Assembly: GCA_902496115.1 (NCBI GenBank)
Contig: CABUZK010000008.1
Coordinates: 1 to 60,710 of the forward strand
Length of the DNA stretch: 60,710 bases
Reading direction: 5' to 3'
DNA from: an uncultured Collinsella sp.
Lineage (GTDB): Bacteria > Actinomycetota > Coriobacteriia > Coriobacteriales > Coriobacteriaceae
Under the pieces are notes generated by a model that saw nothing but the letters and a program-made list of their open reading frames with translations, searched no databases and had not been told where the DNA came from. Shown here one piece after another: positions 8,293 to 16,608 of this stretch; positions within the stretch are counted from its first letter, which is position 1; each line of letters opens with the position of its first letter. The translations under genes were made by a program, and so were the position numbers.

Positions 8293-9126
8293 TTAGCGGA
8301 TGATGGTCGCGCCGGTCTTGTGCGAAACATAGACAGCGGCCTTGTTAATCGCGACGTTGATGAGGATGTAGATGACCGCGATCACCAGGTAGACCGATAC
8401 GAGGGCGTCGTAGTTGGTAATGAGCACGCGGGCATTTTGCATGAGGTCGGGGTAGCTCACCACGTAGGCAACGGTGGTGTCCTTGACTACGACCACAAGC
8501 TGCGAAATCAAGGACGGAATGATAAACCGAATAGCCTGCGGCAACACGATTTTAAAGGTGATTTTGGCCTTGGAGAGACCGAGCGCTTGGGCTGCCTCGA
8601 CCTGACCGCGCGGCACGGCATTGACGCCGGCGCGGAAAATCTCGGCCAGCACGCCGGCTGCGGCGAGCGCGACGGGAAGCGTGAGCATCCAAAACGACGG
8701 CAGCGAGATCTTGTACTGCGGCAGCACCAAAAAGAAGAAGTAGATGAACAGCAGGCTCGGCACGCCGCGGAAGAAGTCGGTAAGCACGCGGCAGACCAGC
8801 TGCAGCGGCTTAATGTCGCTGGTGCGGCCGAGCATGAGGGCGAGGCCCAACACCAGCGCAATGGCGCCCGCGGTCAGTGCGACCTTGACGGTGCCCTCAA
8901 AGCCGGCAAGCAGGAACTTCCAGGTGGTGAGGTGCGTAAAGAAGTACCAGTAGTGGACCGAAAGCTGACCGGTCACATAAAAGCGCTGCAGTACCAAGGT
9001 GATGAGCGCTGCCACGGCAACCAATGAGATGGCGGTGCCGATGCGAATCTTGACGCGCATCTTGGGGCCGGGAGCCTCGTAGAGCGCATCACGCATGGTA
9101 AGCGCAGGGGAGGAATGCTTGCTCAT
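8293..9126 (-). CDS. Amino acid ABC transporter permease
   Basis: The 277-residue product is a polytopic membrane permease of the His/Glu/Gln/Arg family. A short cytosolic N-terminus is followed by about five or six hydrophobic segments. The EAA loop (EAAQALGLSKAKITFKI, ending LPQA) contacts the ATPase. Its start overlaps the stop of the upstream permease by four bases (ATGA arrangement, 9123-9126), so translation is coupled and the two probably form a heterodimer. Confidence 0.93.
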   Translation of the reverse strand: MSKHSSPALTMRDALYEAPGPKMRVKIRIGTAISLVAVAALITLVLQRFYVTGQLSVHYWYFFTHLTTWKFLLAGFEGTVKVALTAGAIALVLGLALMLGRTSDIKPLQLVCRVLTDFFRGVPSLLFIYFFFLVLPQYKISLPSFWMLTLPVALAAAGVLAEIFRAGVNAVPRGQVEAAQALGLSKAKITFKIVLPQAIRFIIPSLISQLVVVVKDTTVAYVVSYPDLMQNARVLITNYDALVSVYLVIAVIYILINVAINKAAVYVSHKTGATIIR

Positions 9127-9782
9127 CGGAGGATCCTCACCTTCTTATCGATATAGTTGCCAATGTGGCTCACCACAAAGGCCGTGCCCAGGTAGCCGAG
9201 CGCCGAGATAAAGAACGCGGCGACGCCGCCAAGTGAGCGCGTGTTGATGTAGCTCACCACGCCGGTGAGCTCTTGCGGCTTAAGCGGCACCTGGCTGCCG
9301 AGCGCGGTGGTGAGCATGACGGCGATAAAGAGGTTGGTCATGGGCAGCACGCTCGAACGCAGCGCCTGCGGAATCACGATCTTGGCGAGGATAAGGCTGA
9401 AGCTCATCCCCAGCGAGCGGGCGGCTTCCACCTGGCCGACGCCGACGGTGTTGATGCCGCTCATAAAGTTCTCGGAGCCAAAGGCCGAGCCCAAAAGGAC
9501 CGTGGCGACGATAACGCAGGTGCGGTAGGGCAGAACGACCTTAAGCGGCGGCAGCGCATAGACGACGATGATGAGCAGCGCGATGCCGGGGATGTTACGG
9601 AAGACCTGAACATACAGGTCGCCAAAGACGCGCAGCGGCTTGAGCGGCGACACGCGCATCACGGTGACGGCGACGGCCAACACCATGGCGATGGCAAACG
9701 ACTCAAGCGTCATGCCCCAGGTTGCTAGCAGCGCGTCGATATAGTTCTGGCCATAGAGCGACCAGAGCTCGGAGAGACTCAT
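9123..9782 (-). CDS. Amino acid ABC transporter permease
   Basis: The 219-residue product is the second polar amino-acid permease. It has several membrane segments and an EAA loop (EAARSLGMSFSLILAKIVIP). It is transcribed after the binding-protein gene, from which it is separated by a hairpin at 9807-9832, and it overlaps the next permease by four bases. The substrate is not resolved. Glutamate, glutamine or aspartate are plausible given the ATPase type. Confidence 0.93.
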   Translation of the reverse strand: MSLSELWSLYGQNYIDALLATWGMTLESFAIAMVLAVAVTVMRVSPLKPLRVFGDLYVQVFRNIPGIALLIIVVYALPPLKVVLPYRTCVIVATVLLGSAFGSENFMSGINTVGVGQVEAARSLGMSFSLILAKIVIPQALRSSVLPMTNLFIAVMLTTALGSQVPLKPQELTGVVSYINTRSLGGVAAFFISALGYLGTAFVVSHIGNYIDKKVRILR

Positions 9783-9806
9783 GCGGACCTCCCGTCGATA
9801 AGGAAA

Positions 9807-9832
9807 GGGGCTCCCGTGTGTACGGAAGCCCC
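9807..9832 (-). terminator. Intercistronic hairpin / attenuator between binding-protein and permease genes
   Basis: An 11-bp stem with one mismatch (9807-9817 with 9822-9832) and a 4-nt loop is followed on the minus strand by CCTTTCCTTA. It lies between the binding-protein gene and the first permease gene. Partial terminators at this position are a known way to give more binding protein than permease. Confidence 0.7.
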
Positions 9833-9920
9833 GACAACTCAGTGAGGAAACAGTTTACCGCAATAAAGCGTACCATGCGTTTCCATATGGTTTCGCTGCG
9901 GCCGTTACCAGGCTCGCTGC

Positions 9921-10916
9921 CTAGGCGCCGATCTCGGGCAGCTCGGGAACATTGGTGTCGCCCGTACGGTCGCCGATGCAGATCTGCCACAGCTCAGTCC
10001 AGGTGCCGTCGTCCTCGATCTTCTTAAGGAAGTCGTTGACGAAGGCGACGCCGTCGGAATCGAGCGGCAGACCAATGCCATAGGGCTCCTTGTTGCCAAA
10101 GGACTTGCCGGCGATCTTGTACTTACCGGGCTCGCGGACCAGGGCGCTCTGCTGCATGTTGTTGTCGATGACGTAGGCATCGACGCGGCCCTGCTGGAGT
10201 GCCTGGCGGGCCTCCTCGTCGGTCTTGAACTCCTGCTGGCTGGCCTTGGGAGCGAGCTCCTCCAGGATGGCGGGACCGTTGGAGCCGGACTGGACGGCGA
10301 CGTTCTTGTCGGCCAGGTCGTCGACGCTCTTGATGTCGTCGTTGTCGGCAAGCACCAGGATGGCCTGCTGCGTGTAGTAATAGGGACCGGCAAAGGAGAC
10401 GAGCTTCTTGCGCTCGTCAGTGATGGTGTAGGTGGCAAAGACAGCGTCGACCTGGCCGTTCTGCAGAACGGACTCGCGCGTGTCCGAGGTCACCTGGGTG
10501 ATCTCGACCTTGTTCTCGCCCAGAATGTAGTTGGACAGGAGCTGCGCGATACCGGCGTCGAAACCGCGGGTCTGACCGTCTTTCTCGTTGAGGAGGGAGA
10601 AGAGCGTGGAGGTCTGAACGCCACCGATCTTAAAGACGCCGGCGTCCTTGACGGCCGTGGCCCAGGTGCTGGCGGCGATGGCGTCGTCATCGGCCTTGGG
10701 GCCGTCGTTGACGAGCTTGTCGAATGCCTTGGCATCGAGCGTGGTGGAAGCCTCGGTATCCTCGGAGCCCTTGGAGGAGCCGGTGGCGGAACCCTTGTCG
10801 GCCTCGGCGCTGGTGTCGGAGCAGCCGGCAAGACCAAGGCCGGCGACGGTTGCGAAGGTGGCGGCAACGAAGCCGCGGCGGTCGAGAACGACCTGCTGGG
10901 AGAGGTTCTTGCTCAT
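9921..10916 (-). CDS. Amino acid ABC transporter substrate-binding lipoprotein
   Basis: The 331-residue product starts with a signal peptide containing twin arginines (DRRGF) and a lipobox ending LAGC with C32 as the probable lipidated residue. A Ser/Thr/Glu-rich linker and then a family 3 extracellular solute-binding domain follow (GFDAGIAQLLSNYILGE, then a VDAVFATYTITDERKK pattern). It should be anchored outside the membrane and deliver a polar amino acid to the permeases. It is the first gene of the operon. A promoter is visible at 10960-10989. Confidence 0.93.
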   Translation of the reverse strand: MSKNLSQQVVLDRRGFVAATFATVAGLGLAGCSDTSAEADKGSATGSSKGSEDTEASTTLDAKAFDKLVNDGPKADDDAIAASTWATAVKDAGVFKIGGVQTSTLFSLLNEKDGQTRGFDAGIAQLLSNYILGENKVEITQVTSDTRESVLQNGQVDAVFATYTITDERKKLVSFAGPYYYTQQAILVLADNDDIKSVDDLADKNVAVQSGSNGPAILEELAPKASQQEFKTDEEARQALQQGRVDAYVIDNNMQQSALVREPGKYKIAGKSFGNKEPYGIGLPLDSDGVAFVNDFLKKIEDDGTWTELWQICIGDRTGDTNVPELPEIGA

Positions 10917-10959
10917 GGTAGAACACCTTTCTCAATAAAATCCCTAGCGGTTGAGTAGA

Positions 10960-10989
10960 GTTATACCCTATCCCGCTCAAATGGGTCAA
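10960..10989 (-). promoter_or_regulatory. Promoter of the amino-acid ABC operon
   Basis: On the minus strand TTGACC (10984-10989) and TATAAC (10960-10965) are separated by 18 bp, close to the housekeeping sigma consensus. The ATG of the binding-protein gene lies about 44 bp downstream, preceded by GAAAGG. Confidence 0.7.
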
Positions 10990-11031
10990 CACGAAATAAC
11001 TCAGAAACATACTTGTCTTATGGGTAATTCT

Positions 11032-11066
11032 ACCTACCAAAAAGGGACAGGCACCTTTGTGGTGGT
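11032..11066. repeat. GGGACAGG-core palindrome, copy 2
   Basis: The arms ACCTACCAAAAAG and CTTTGTGGTGGT flank GGACAGGCAC. It lies between the ABC-operon promoter and the triple-hairpin array. It belongs to the seven-copy family described under findings. Confidence 0.75.
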
Positions 11067-11100
11067 TCTTGCAGATGTGGCGGCCTGCCTCGCTGCTTTG

Positions 11101-11316
11101 TCTCAATCTGTAACAGGTAGACGAGGAAATGGGTTCTAACTGTTACAGATCGAGATTTTCTCTTCAGGGGAATTCGAATGTCTCAATCTGTAACATCTGG
11201 ACGGCCAAAAGGTCTCTACCTGTTACAGAGTGAGACAAAGGTCAGGGACTAAGATGTCTTGTCTAGATCTGTAACAGTTAGACGGGAATTCGGGCTCTAG
11301 ATGTTACAGATTGAGA
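11101..11316. repeat. Array of three related hairpins (TCTGTAACA family)
   Basis: Three successive inverted repeats occur at 11101-11155, 11180-11236 and 11261-11316. Each has arms of about 21 nt built around TCTGTAACA and its complement TGTTACAGA, with loops of roughly 12-15 nt. Arm sequences differ slightly between units but mostly stay paired. Together with the palindrome at 11032, this array fills the 456-bp gene-free stretch between the ABC operon and the DXS-like gene. No reading frame is evident. Confidence 0.85.
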
Positions 11317-11334
11317 TAATCGCGTCGCGAAAAT

Positions 11335-11372
11335 AAAAACCTCCGCAGGGGTGCTTCCCTTGCGGAGGTTTT
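11335..11372 (-). terminator. Terminator of the DXS-like gene
   Basis: A stem of about 13 bp (AACCTCCGCAGGG with its complement) carries a T-tract on both sides. It begins directly after the stop codon of the minus-strand gene. It fits an intrinsic terminator on the minus strand. Confidence 0.9.
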
Positions 11373-13154
11373 TTACTCGTTGAGCAGCCTCACGGCTTCG
11401 GCGGCCATGTTCTCGACCGTCATGCCGTTATGCACGAGCAGTTCGTTGGGGTCGTAGCGGTCGGGGAAGCCCTTGGCGATGCCGAAGGTGCGCGTGCGCA
11501 CAGGTGTGCAGGCCAGATAACATGCCACGCGCTCGCCCCAGCCGCCGTCCAAGATGCCGTCCTCGAGGGTGACGACAACGCGATGCTCGGCGGCAAGGCT
11601 GTCGAGGAACTCACGGTCAAGCTCGGTTGTAAAGCGCGGGTTGACGAGCGTGGCCTCGATGCCGTACTCGGCAGCCAAGCGGTTTGTCACGCGCTCGCCC
11701 AGCTCAAAGAAATCGCCAAGTGCGAGCACGGCAACGTCGCGACCCCGGCGCACCACGTTGTAGCGAACGGCGCTGTAGTCGGTGTCCTCGACGGGTGCCA
11801 AATCGGGGCGGCTAACCAGGCCGATGCCCGGTACACGAATCGCCACGGGATGCTCGCGGTGGTCGAGCGACCAGCTCAGCATGGACAGATATTCCTCCAT
11901 GCAAGCCGGTGCAAGGTAGCGCATGTTGGGAAGTCCGCCCAGCATGGAAATATCAAAGAACGAGAGGTGCGTCTCGGACGTGGTGCCAAAGATCGACGCG
12001 CCAAACACCAAGATGGTTGCGGGAGCGTCGTTGAGGCACAGGTCGTGCCACAGCTCGTCGTAGGCGCGCTGCAAAAACGTGCCGTACACACCAAAGACTG
12101 GCTTGGCGCCCGAGCGCGCAAGCGCGGTGGCAAAGGTCACGGCGTGCTCCTCGGCAATGCCCACATCGACGAACTGTTTGCCGGCGGCAGCGCGAAGCTC
12201 GGGTGTAAAGCCCATGATGTAGGGCGTGGCGGCCGTGATGCCCACGACCTGCGAATCGCGCTCGATGGCGGCGCTGAGCGCCTCGCCCGTAATGTCGGCA
12301 TAGGTGCGCGGCGCAGGCTCGCTCGGATGGCCCGGGCAGAGCTTGCGTCCAGTTGCCATGTCAAACGGACCCACGTGATGCCAGCGTTCGGGGTCGTTCT
12401 GGGCTGGCTCAAAGCCCTTGCCCTTGGCGGTGGAGACGTGCAGCACGATGGGATGATCGATATTGCGCAGTTCCTGCAACGCATCGACGAGGGCCAACAC
12501 ATCGTTACCGGCGTCCAGGTAGCGGTAGTCGAGCCCCATCGCGCGGAAAACGTTGCGCTCGCAGGTGCCGTTGCTGGCGCGCAGTTCGGCCAGATTGCGA
12601 TACAGGCCACCATGGTTCTCGGCAATGGACTGGTCGTTATCGTTGACAATGATGATCAGGTTGCTGTCGAGCTCGGCGGCGTTGTTAAAGCCCTCAAACG
12701 CCAGGCCGCCCGAAAGCGAACCGTCGCCAATGATGGCGATGACGTTGTACGCGTCACCCGCCAGGTCGCGCGCGTGGGCAAGGCCGCAGCCCAGGCTCAC
12801 CGACGTGGAGGTATGGCCCATGGCGAACAGGTCGTGCTCGGACTCGTCGGGGTTGGCAAAGCCAGAAGCCTCACCATAACGCTCCGGATCGATATAAGTG
12901 TACGCGCGCCCAGTCAGCGCCTTGTGGGCGTAGGTCTGGTGCGAAACGTCAAAGACAATCTTATCGATGGGGGAGTTAAACACGCGATGAAGCGCAACCG
13001 TAAGCTCAACGACGCCCAGGTTGGGGGCAACGTGCCCGCCGACGGCGGCGGAGCTTTCGAGGATGGCATGGCGAATCTCGCCGCAGAGCTGCGGGAGCTC
13101 GGCGCGATTAAGAGCCTTGACGTCCTCGGGCGTTGTCGTTTGCGTAAGCAGCAT
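11373..13154 (-). CDS. dxs: 1-deoxy-D-xylulose-5-phosphate synthase family protein
   Basis: The 593-residue product is a thiamine-diphosphate enzyme of the DXS/transketolase type. It has the ThDP motif GDGSLSGG ending VNDND (143-174), the catalytic Glu region GIAEEHAV (E335), and a C-terminal transketolase-like domain. DXS joins pyruvate and glyceraldehyde-3-phosphate, feeding isoprenoid, thiamine and pyridoxal synthesis. It is slightly shorter than typical DXS (about 620). Two signature stretches read GGHVAPNLG and FDVSHQTYAHK, where most DXS have GGHLGSGLG and WDVGHQAYPHK. It may therefore be a DXS paralogue with another acceptor. The start has GGAG twelve bases upstream, which is somewhat far. 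Confidence 0.85.
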   Translation of the reverse strand: MLLTQTTTPEDVKALNRAELPQLCGEIRHAILESSAAVGGHVAPNLGVVELTVALHRVFNSPIDKIVFDVSHQTYAHKALTGRAYTYIDPERYGEASGFANPDESEHDLFAMGHTSTSVSLGCGLAHARDLAGDAYNVIAIIGDGSLSGGLAFEGFNNAAELDSNLIIIVNDNDQSIAENHGGLYRNLAELRASNGTCERNVFRAMGLDYRYLDAGNDVLALVDALQELRNIDHPIVLHVSTAKGKGFEPAQNDPERWHHVGPFDMATGRKLCPGHPSEPAPRTYADITGEALSAAIERDSQVVGITAATPYIMGFTPELRAAAGKQFVDVGIAEEHAVTFATALARSGAKPVFGVYGTFLQRAYDELWHDLCLNDAPATILVFGASIFGTTSETHLSFFDISMLGGLPNMRYLAPACMEEYLSMLSWSLDHREHPVAIRVPGIGLVSRPDLAPVEDTDYSAVRYNVVRRGRDVAVLALGDFFELGERVTNRLAAEYGIEATLVNPRFTTELDREFLDSLAAEHRVVVTLEDGILDGGWGERVACYLACTPVRTRTFGIAKGFPDRYDPNELLVHNGMTVENMAAEAVRLLNE

Positions 13155-13382
13155 CGTTGTGGGTTACTCCATGCGAATCGAGCACCGGCGCTCCCTCGGC
13201 CGGCACAATTGCACAAAACAGTCTCGCACATTTTGGCGTTTGATATGTGACGGCGGCGCGGTAATTCGCCAACTGGCGGGGCAAAACGTTTTGTCCGATG
13301 CCATACTGGTAAATTCGATGATGATTTATTTCAATGCGTGCAGGCCGTGGCTTGTTGTCGTGAGTCGCTGGAAGGAGGCAGC

Positions 13383-13919
13383 ATGTCCGATGTCGTTCGT
13401 GCCGAGAAAATCGCGTGCGAAGTGGACCATGCTGCCCGCCAACTGGCACAGGCGGGCCGCTTGGACCTGACGCACGAGTTCATCCAGCATGGCGACGTGA
13501 CGGTCTATGCACATGTGACCTCGGTAGCGCGGACAAGCTTGTCCCTTGCCGAGCGCTTGGGCCGTGCTGGCATCTCGGTCGACCGCGGCTCGCTGCTGCG
13601 CGGGGCTCTGCTGCACGATTACTTTCTCTATGACTGGCACGATTCCGATCCAAGCCATCGGCTGCATGGCTTTCGCCACCCGTTTTTTGCCCTGGCACGT
13701 GCGGAGGAAGATTTTGAGCTGACGCCGCGCGAGCGGAATATTATCGTGCGGCATATGTTTCCGCTGGTGCCAGTGCCGCCGACGTGTCGTGAGGCTTGGA
13801 TTGTATGCCTGGCAGATAAATGGTGCGCGCTGCGCGAGACGGTCTCCGGTCGTCTGCGGCGCAAGGACGAGGCAGACGATGGCGTGAGCAGCGAATCGAG
13901 CGAAAAGAGGAGAGGGTAG
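13383..13919 (+). CDS. HD-domain protein
   Basis: The 178-residue product carries an HD-type metal-binding motif (LLHDYFLYDWH), later histidines (HGFRHP) and LADKW, typical of HD-superfamily phosphohydrolases. Its substrate is unknown. I chose the ATG at 13383 because GGAAGGAGG precedes it at ideal distance. It is followed after 3 bp by the PF06541-type membrane protein gene, so the two are co-translated and probably act together. It is cytoplasmic. Confidence 0.85.
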   Translation: MSDVVRAEKIACEVDHAARQLAQAGRLDLTHEFIQHGDVTVYAHVTSVARTSLSLAERLGRAGISVDRGSLLRGALLHDYFLYDWHDSDPSHRLHGFRHPFFALARAEEDFELTPRERNIIVRHMFPLVPVPPTCREAWIVCLADKWCALRETVSGRLRRKDEADDGVSSESSEKRRG

Positions 13920-13922
13920 ACG

Positions 13923-14942
13923 GTGGAAACCGCGATTGATATGGCGTTCGGCGGCGCGACGCTTGCCGCCTGTCCGCTCTCGGCGCTGGTGCTCTCGTTT
14001 GCCTTCTACGGTTTTTGCGGTTGGGCATGGGAGTCGACAGTATGCGCCATGCTCAACCACGGACGCTTTGCCAACAGCGGCTTTTTGCTGGGGCCGTGCT
14101 GTCCCATCTATGGCGCGGGCGGCATTGCCTGCTGGCTGCTGTTGCGTGGGATTCCGGATGCCTCGAGCCAGTTTGTCGCTGCGGCGCTTGTGTGCAGCGT
14201 AATCGAGTACAGTGTGGGCCTTCTATTGGAAAAAACAACAGGCGCGCGCTTTTGGGATTACTCGCACCTGCCGTTTAATTTGCATGGACGCATCTGTCTG
14301 TACTGGGCCTGCGCGTTTGGCTTGGGTGCGTTGTGCATTTGCCGTTTAGTGGAGCCGGCATTGTTGGGGCTGCTTGGCCATCTGCCGGTGCTGATTGTGC
14401 GGCTGTCCGCCTTTATCGTCGCGGTCGCGATGATGGTCGACGCGGCGTGCTCGTTGGCGAGCTGGCGGCGTCTGTCCGATCAGCTGGAGCGCGTGCGCGC
14501 AGACCTTGCCGACCGCATCAACGAGTCGCTTGCCGATGCCTCGGACTCAATGCTCGAGCGCATTCCCGAATCGACGATTGACTCGGTGACACAGACGCAC
14601 ATCCGTAGCCGTGCCGTTAACGCGTGGCTGGCCGAGCTGGGTGACGCGACGCTCGATGCTCTGCGCGAGAAGGCTTCGATGCCGACGTTTATCGCGGACG
14701 GCGCTCGCGGCCTGGCGCTCGCTGCCCGCCGCGTGGCCGATGCCGCGCCGAGCATGCCGCGTCCGTCGCTCAGTCGTCGCCTTGCCGGCAAGCGCATGAG
14801 CCGTCCGGTGCCGAGTGTATCGCTCAGTCGTCGCGACCTGCGCTTCTTCAATGCCTTCCCGCGCTTGCGCATCAACCGCTACGAAGGCGTCATCCGAGCT
14901 ACCGACCTCCGCGACCGCGCCCGCGAGCTGTTCCGACGCTAG
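13923..14942 (+). CDS. Putative ABC transporter permease family membrane protein (PF06541 type)
   Basis: The 339-residue product has about five membrane segments in its first 180 residues, with the family-typical stretch GFLLGPCCPIYGAGG, then a conserved E followed by FWDYSHLPFN and HGRICL. A long, probably cytosolic, basic C-terminal region follows. The family name is historical and no transport function is shown. The GTG start has GGAGAGG upstream and lies 3 bp after the HD gene, which implies a functional pair. The C-terminal 150 residues have no domain I recognise. Confidence 0.8.
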   Translation: METAIDMAFGGATLAACPLSALVLSFAFYGFCGWAWESTVCAMLNHGRFANSGFLLGPCCPIYGAGGIACWLLLRGIPDASSQFVAAALVCSVIEYSVGLLLEKTTGARFWDYSHLPFNLHGRICLYWACAFGLGALCICRLVEPALLGLLGHLPVLIVRLSAFIVAVAMMVDAACSLASWRRLSDQLERVRADLADRINESLADASDSMLERIPESTIDSVTQTHIRSRAVNAWLAELGDATLDALREKASMPTFIADGARGLALAARRVADAAPSMPRPSLSRRLAGKRMSRPVPSVSLSRRDLRFFNAFPRLRINRYEGVIRATDLRDRARELFRR

Positions 14943-15140
14943 CCGGGACGGGTACGCTCGCGGCTTCCTTGCTCGCGTATTTCCCGTTCGTTTCGCGCCC
15001 GTTGCCGCGCCGTTTCCAAGATTGCGGCACCGTTTCCATTCGACAACGCAGCATTTAACAACGCCGTATCTGGTCTACACCAGTTGCCCCTCGGCCGCAT
15101 TATGGGCGCCGACAACGTTCATGCGATCAAGGGGGAGCGA

Positions 15141-16418
15141 ATGTACGATACGGGATCGACAACGTTTATGCTCATCTGCACCATGCTCGTGTTTTTAATG
15201 ACACCGGGTCTGGCGTTTTTCTATGGCGGCCTGTCCAGGCGCAAAAATGTCATCAACACCATGCTCATGTGCTTTGGCGCCATTGGTCTGGTTGGTGTGC
15301 TGTGGATTGTTGCCGGCTGGTCGCTGGCCTACGGCGGTGACGGTTCCAGCCCGTTTATTGGAGGCCTTGACCAGCTGCTGTGCTTGCCGGTGCTCAACCA
15401 GGTGCTGCAGGCGGCTGAGGGCACCGCGTCGGACGGTGCCGTCTACCCGGAGATTATCAACATCGCCTTCCAGATGGCGTTTGCCATGATCACTGCTGCT
15501 ATCGTCACGGGTAGCCTGGCCGGCCGCGTTAAGTTTGGTGCCATGACGGCCTTCCTGGGCATTTGGCTGCTCGTGGTCTATGCGCCGCTCGCCCACATGG
15601 TCTGGGGCGGCGAGGGCTCCTTTATCGGTGACATGATCGGCGCGCTCGACTTTGCCGGCGGCGACGTGGTGCACATTTCGTCCGGTCTCACGGGCCTGAT
15701 TCTCTGCTTAATGCTCGGCCGTCGTCGCGGCTTTGGCATGGTGAGCTACCGTCCGCATAACGTGCCGTTTGTGGCGCTGGGCGCTGACCTGCTTTGGTTT
15801 GGCTGGTTTGGCTTTAACGGCGGCAGCGAGTTCAAGGCCGACGCCGTGGCGGCGCTCGCCATCCTCAACACCGTGACGGCCAGCGCGGCTGGTATGGTCT
15901 CGTGGCTTGCCGTCGAGCGCGTGCACACCGGTCGCCCCACGCTGGTGGGCGCTAGCACCGGTCTGGTCGCGGGCCTCGTGGTGGTCACGCCGGGCGCGGG
16001 CTTTGTCGAGCCGTGGGCAGCGCTGATCATGGGCCTGATCGTCTCGCCTGTCTGCTACCTGGCCATCAGCCATCTTAAGACCAAGTTCGGCTACGACGAT
16101 GCGCTCGACGCGTTCGGCTGCCACGGCATCGGCGGCATCTTGGGCGGTGTGCTCACGGGCCTGTTCTGCGTGCCGGAACTTTCGTGGACCGGTAAGGGCG
16201 GCCTGTTCTACACAGGCGACGTGTCGCTGCTCATCTCGCAGATTTTGGGCATTGTGGTGACGGTCGTCATTGTACTGGTACTCGATCTGGTGATCGCTGC
16301 GGTGGTCAAGGCACTGTTCCGTGGCAGCCTGCGCGTGGACGAGGCCGACGAGGCGCTGGGCCTGGATGCGAGTCAGCACGGCGAGAGCGCGTATCCCTCG
16401 TTCTCCGGACTCGATTAG
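15141..16418 (+). CDS. amt: Ammonium transporter (Amt family)
   Basis: The 425-residue product is a polytopic ammonium channel. It begins in the periplasm-facing segment typical of Amt proteins (GLAFFYGGLSRRKNVINTM) and contains GFNGGSEF, FGCHGIGGILGG and other core Amt motifs. It conducts ammonium across the cytoplasmic membrane. The chosen ATG has AAGGGGGAG directly upstream. The downstream partner, 190 bp away, encodes a PII protein, which in known pairs blocks Amt when nitrogen is plentiful. An inverted repeat separates the two genes. Confidence 0.95.
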   Translation: MYDTGSTTFMLICTMLVFLMTPGLAFFYGGLSRRKNVINTMLMCFGAIGLVGVLWIVAGWSLAYGGDGSSPFIGGLDQLLCLPVLNQVLQAAEGTASDGAVYPEIINIAFQMAFAMITAAIVTGSLAGRVKFGAMTAFLGIWLLVVYAPLAHMVWGGEGSFIGDMIGALDFAGGDVVHISSGLTGLILCLMLGRRRGFGMVSYRPHNVPFVALGADLLWFGWFGFNGGSEFKADAVAALAILNTVTASAAGMVSWLAVERVHTGRPTLVGASTGLVAGLVVVTPGAGFVEPWAALIMGLIVSPVCYLAISHLKTKFGYDDALDAFGCHGIGGILGGVLTGLFCVPELSWTGKGGLFYTGDVSLLISQILGIVVTVVIVLVLDLVIAAVVKALFRGSLRVDEADEALGLDASQHGESAYPSFSGLD

Positions 16419-16440
16419 CAGCTTCCCCAAGCACCGCACC

Positions 16441-16577
16441 TTGCCGTTCAATCGTCGCGCGGCTTTCCCAGGCACCGCACCTTGGGTTTCAAACCGTCGC
16501 TTGCGTACAAAAGTACGCGGCGCTCCTCTTTCAACCCAATCTGCGGCACCTGGGAAACCCGCGTCATTGAATGGCAA
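16441..16577. repeat. Large nested inverted repeat between amt and the PII gene
   Basis: Arms at 16441-16489 and 16532-16577 pair over most of their length, including TTTCCCAGGCACCGCACC with its diverged complement, and TTGCCGTTCAAT with ATTGAATGGCAA. A small GCGTAC/GTACGC hairpin (16503-16518) forms the tip. A further partial copy of the CACCGCACCTTG motif lies just upstream, near 16430. It could terminate or process the amt transcript before the PII gene. Confidence 0.8.
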
Positions 16578-16608
16578 TTCATTTCTTTATTAAAGAGAGG
16601 AATTCATT

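Noticed and set aside
11101..11316. Triple hairpin considered as a CRISPR array
   Set aside because: Units are palindromes with diverged arms and short loops, not identical direct repeats with unique spacers, and no cas gene is present.
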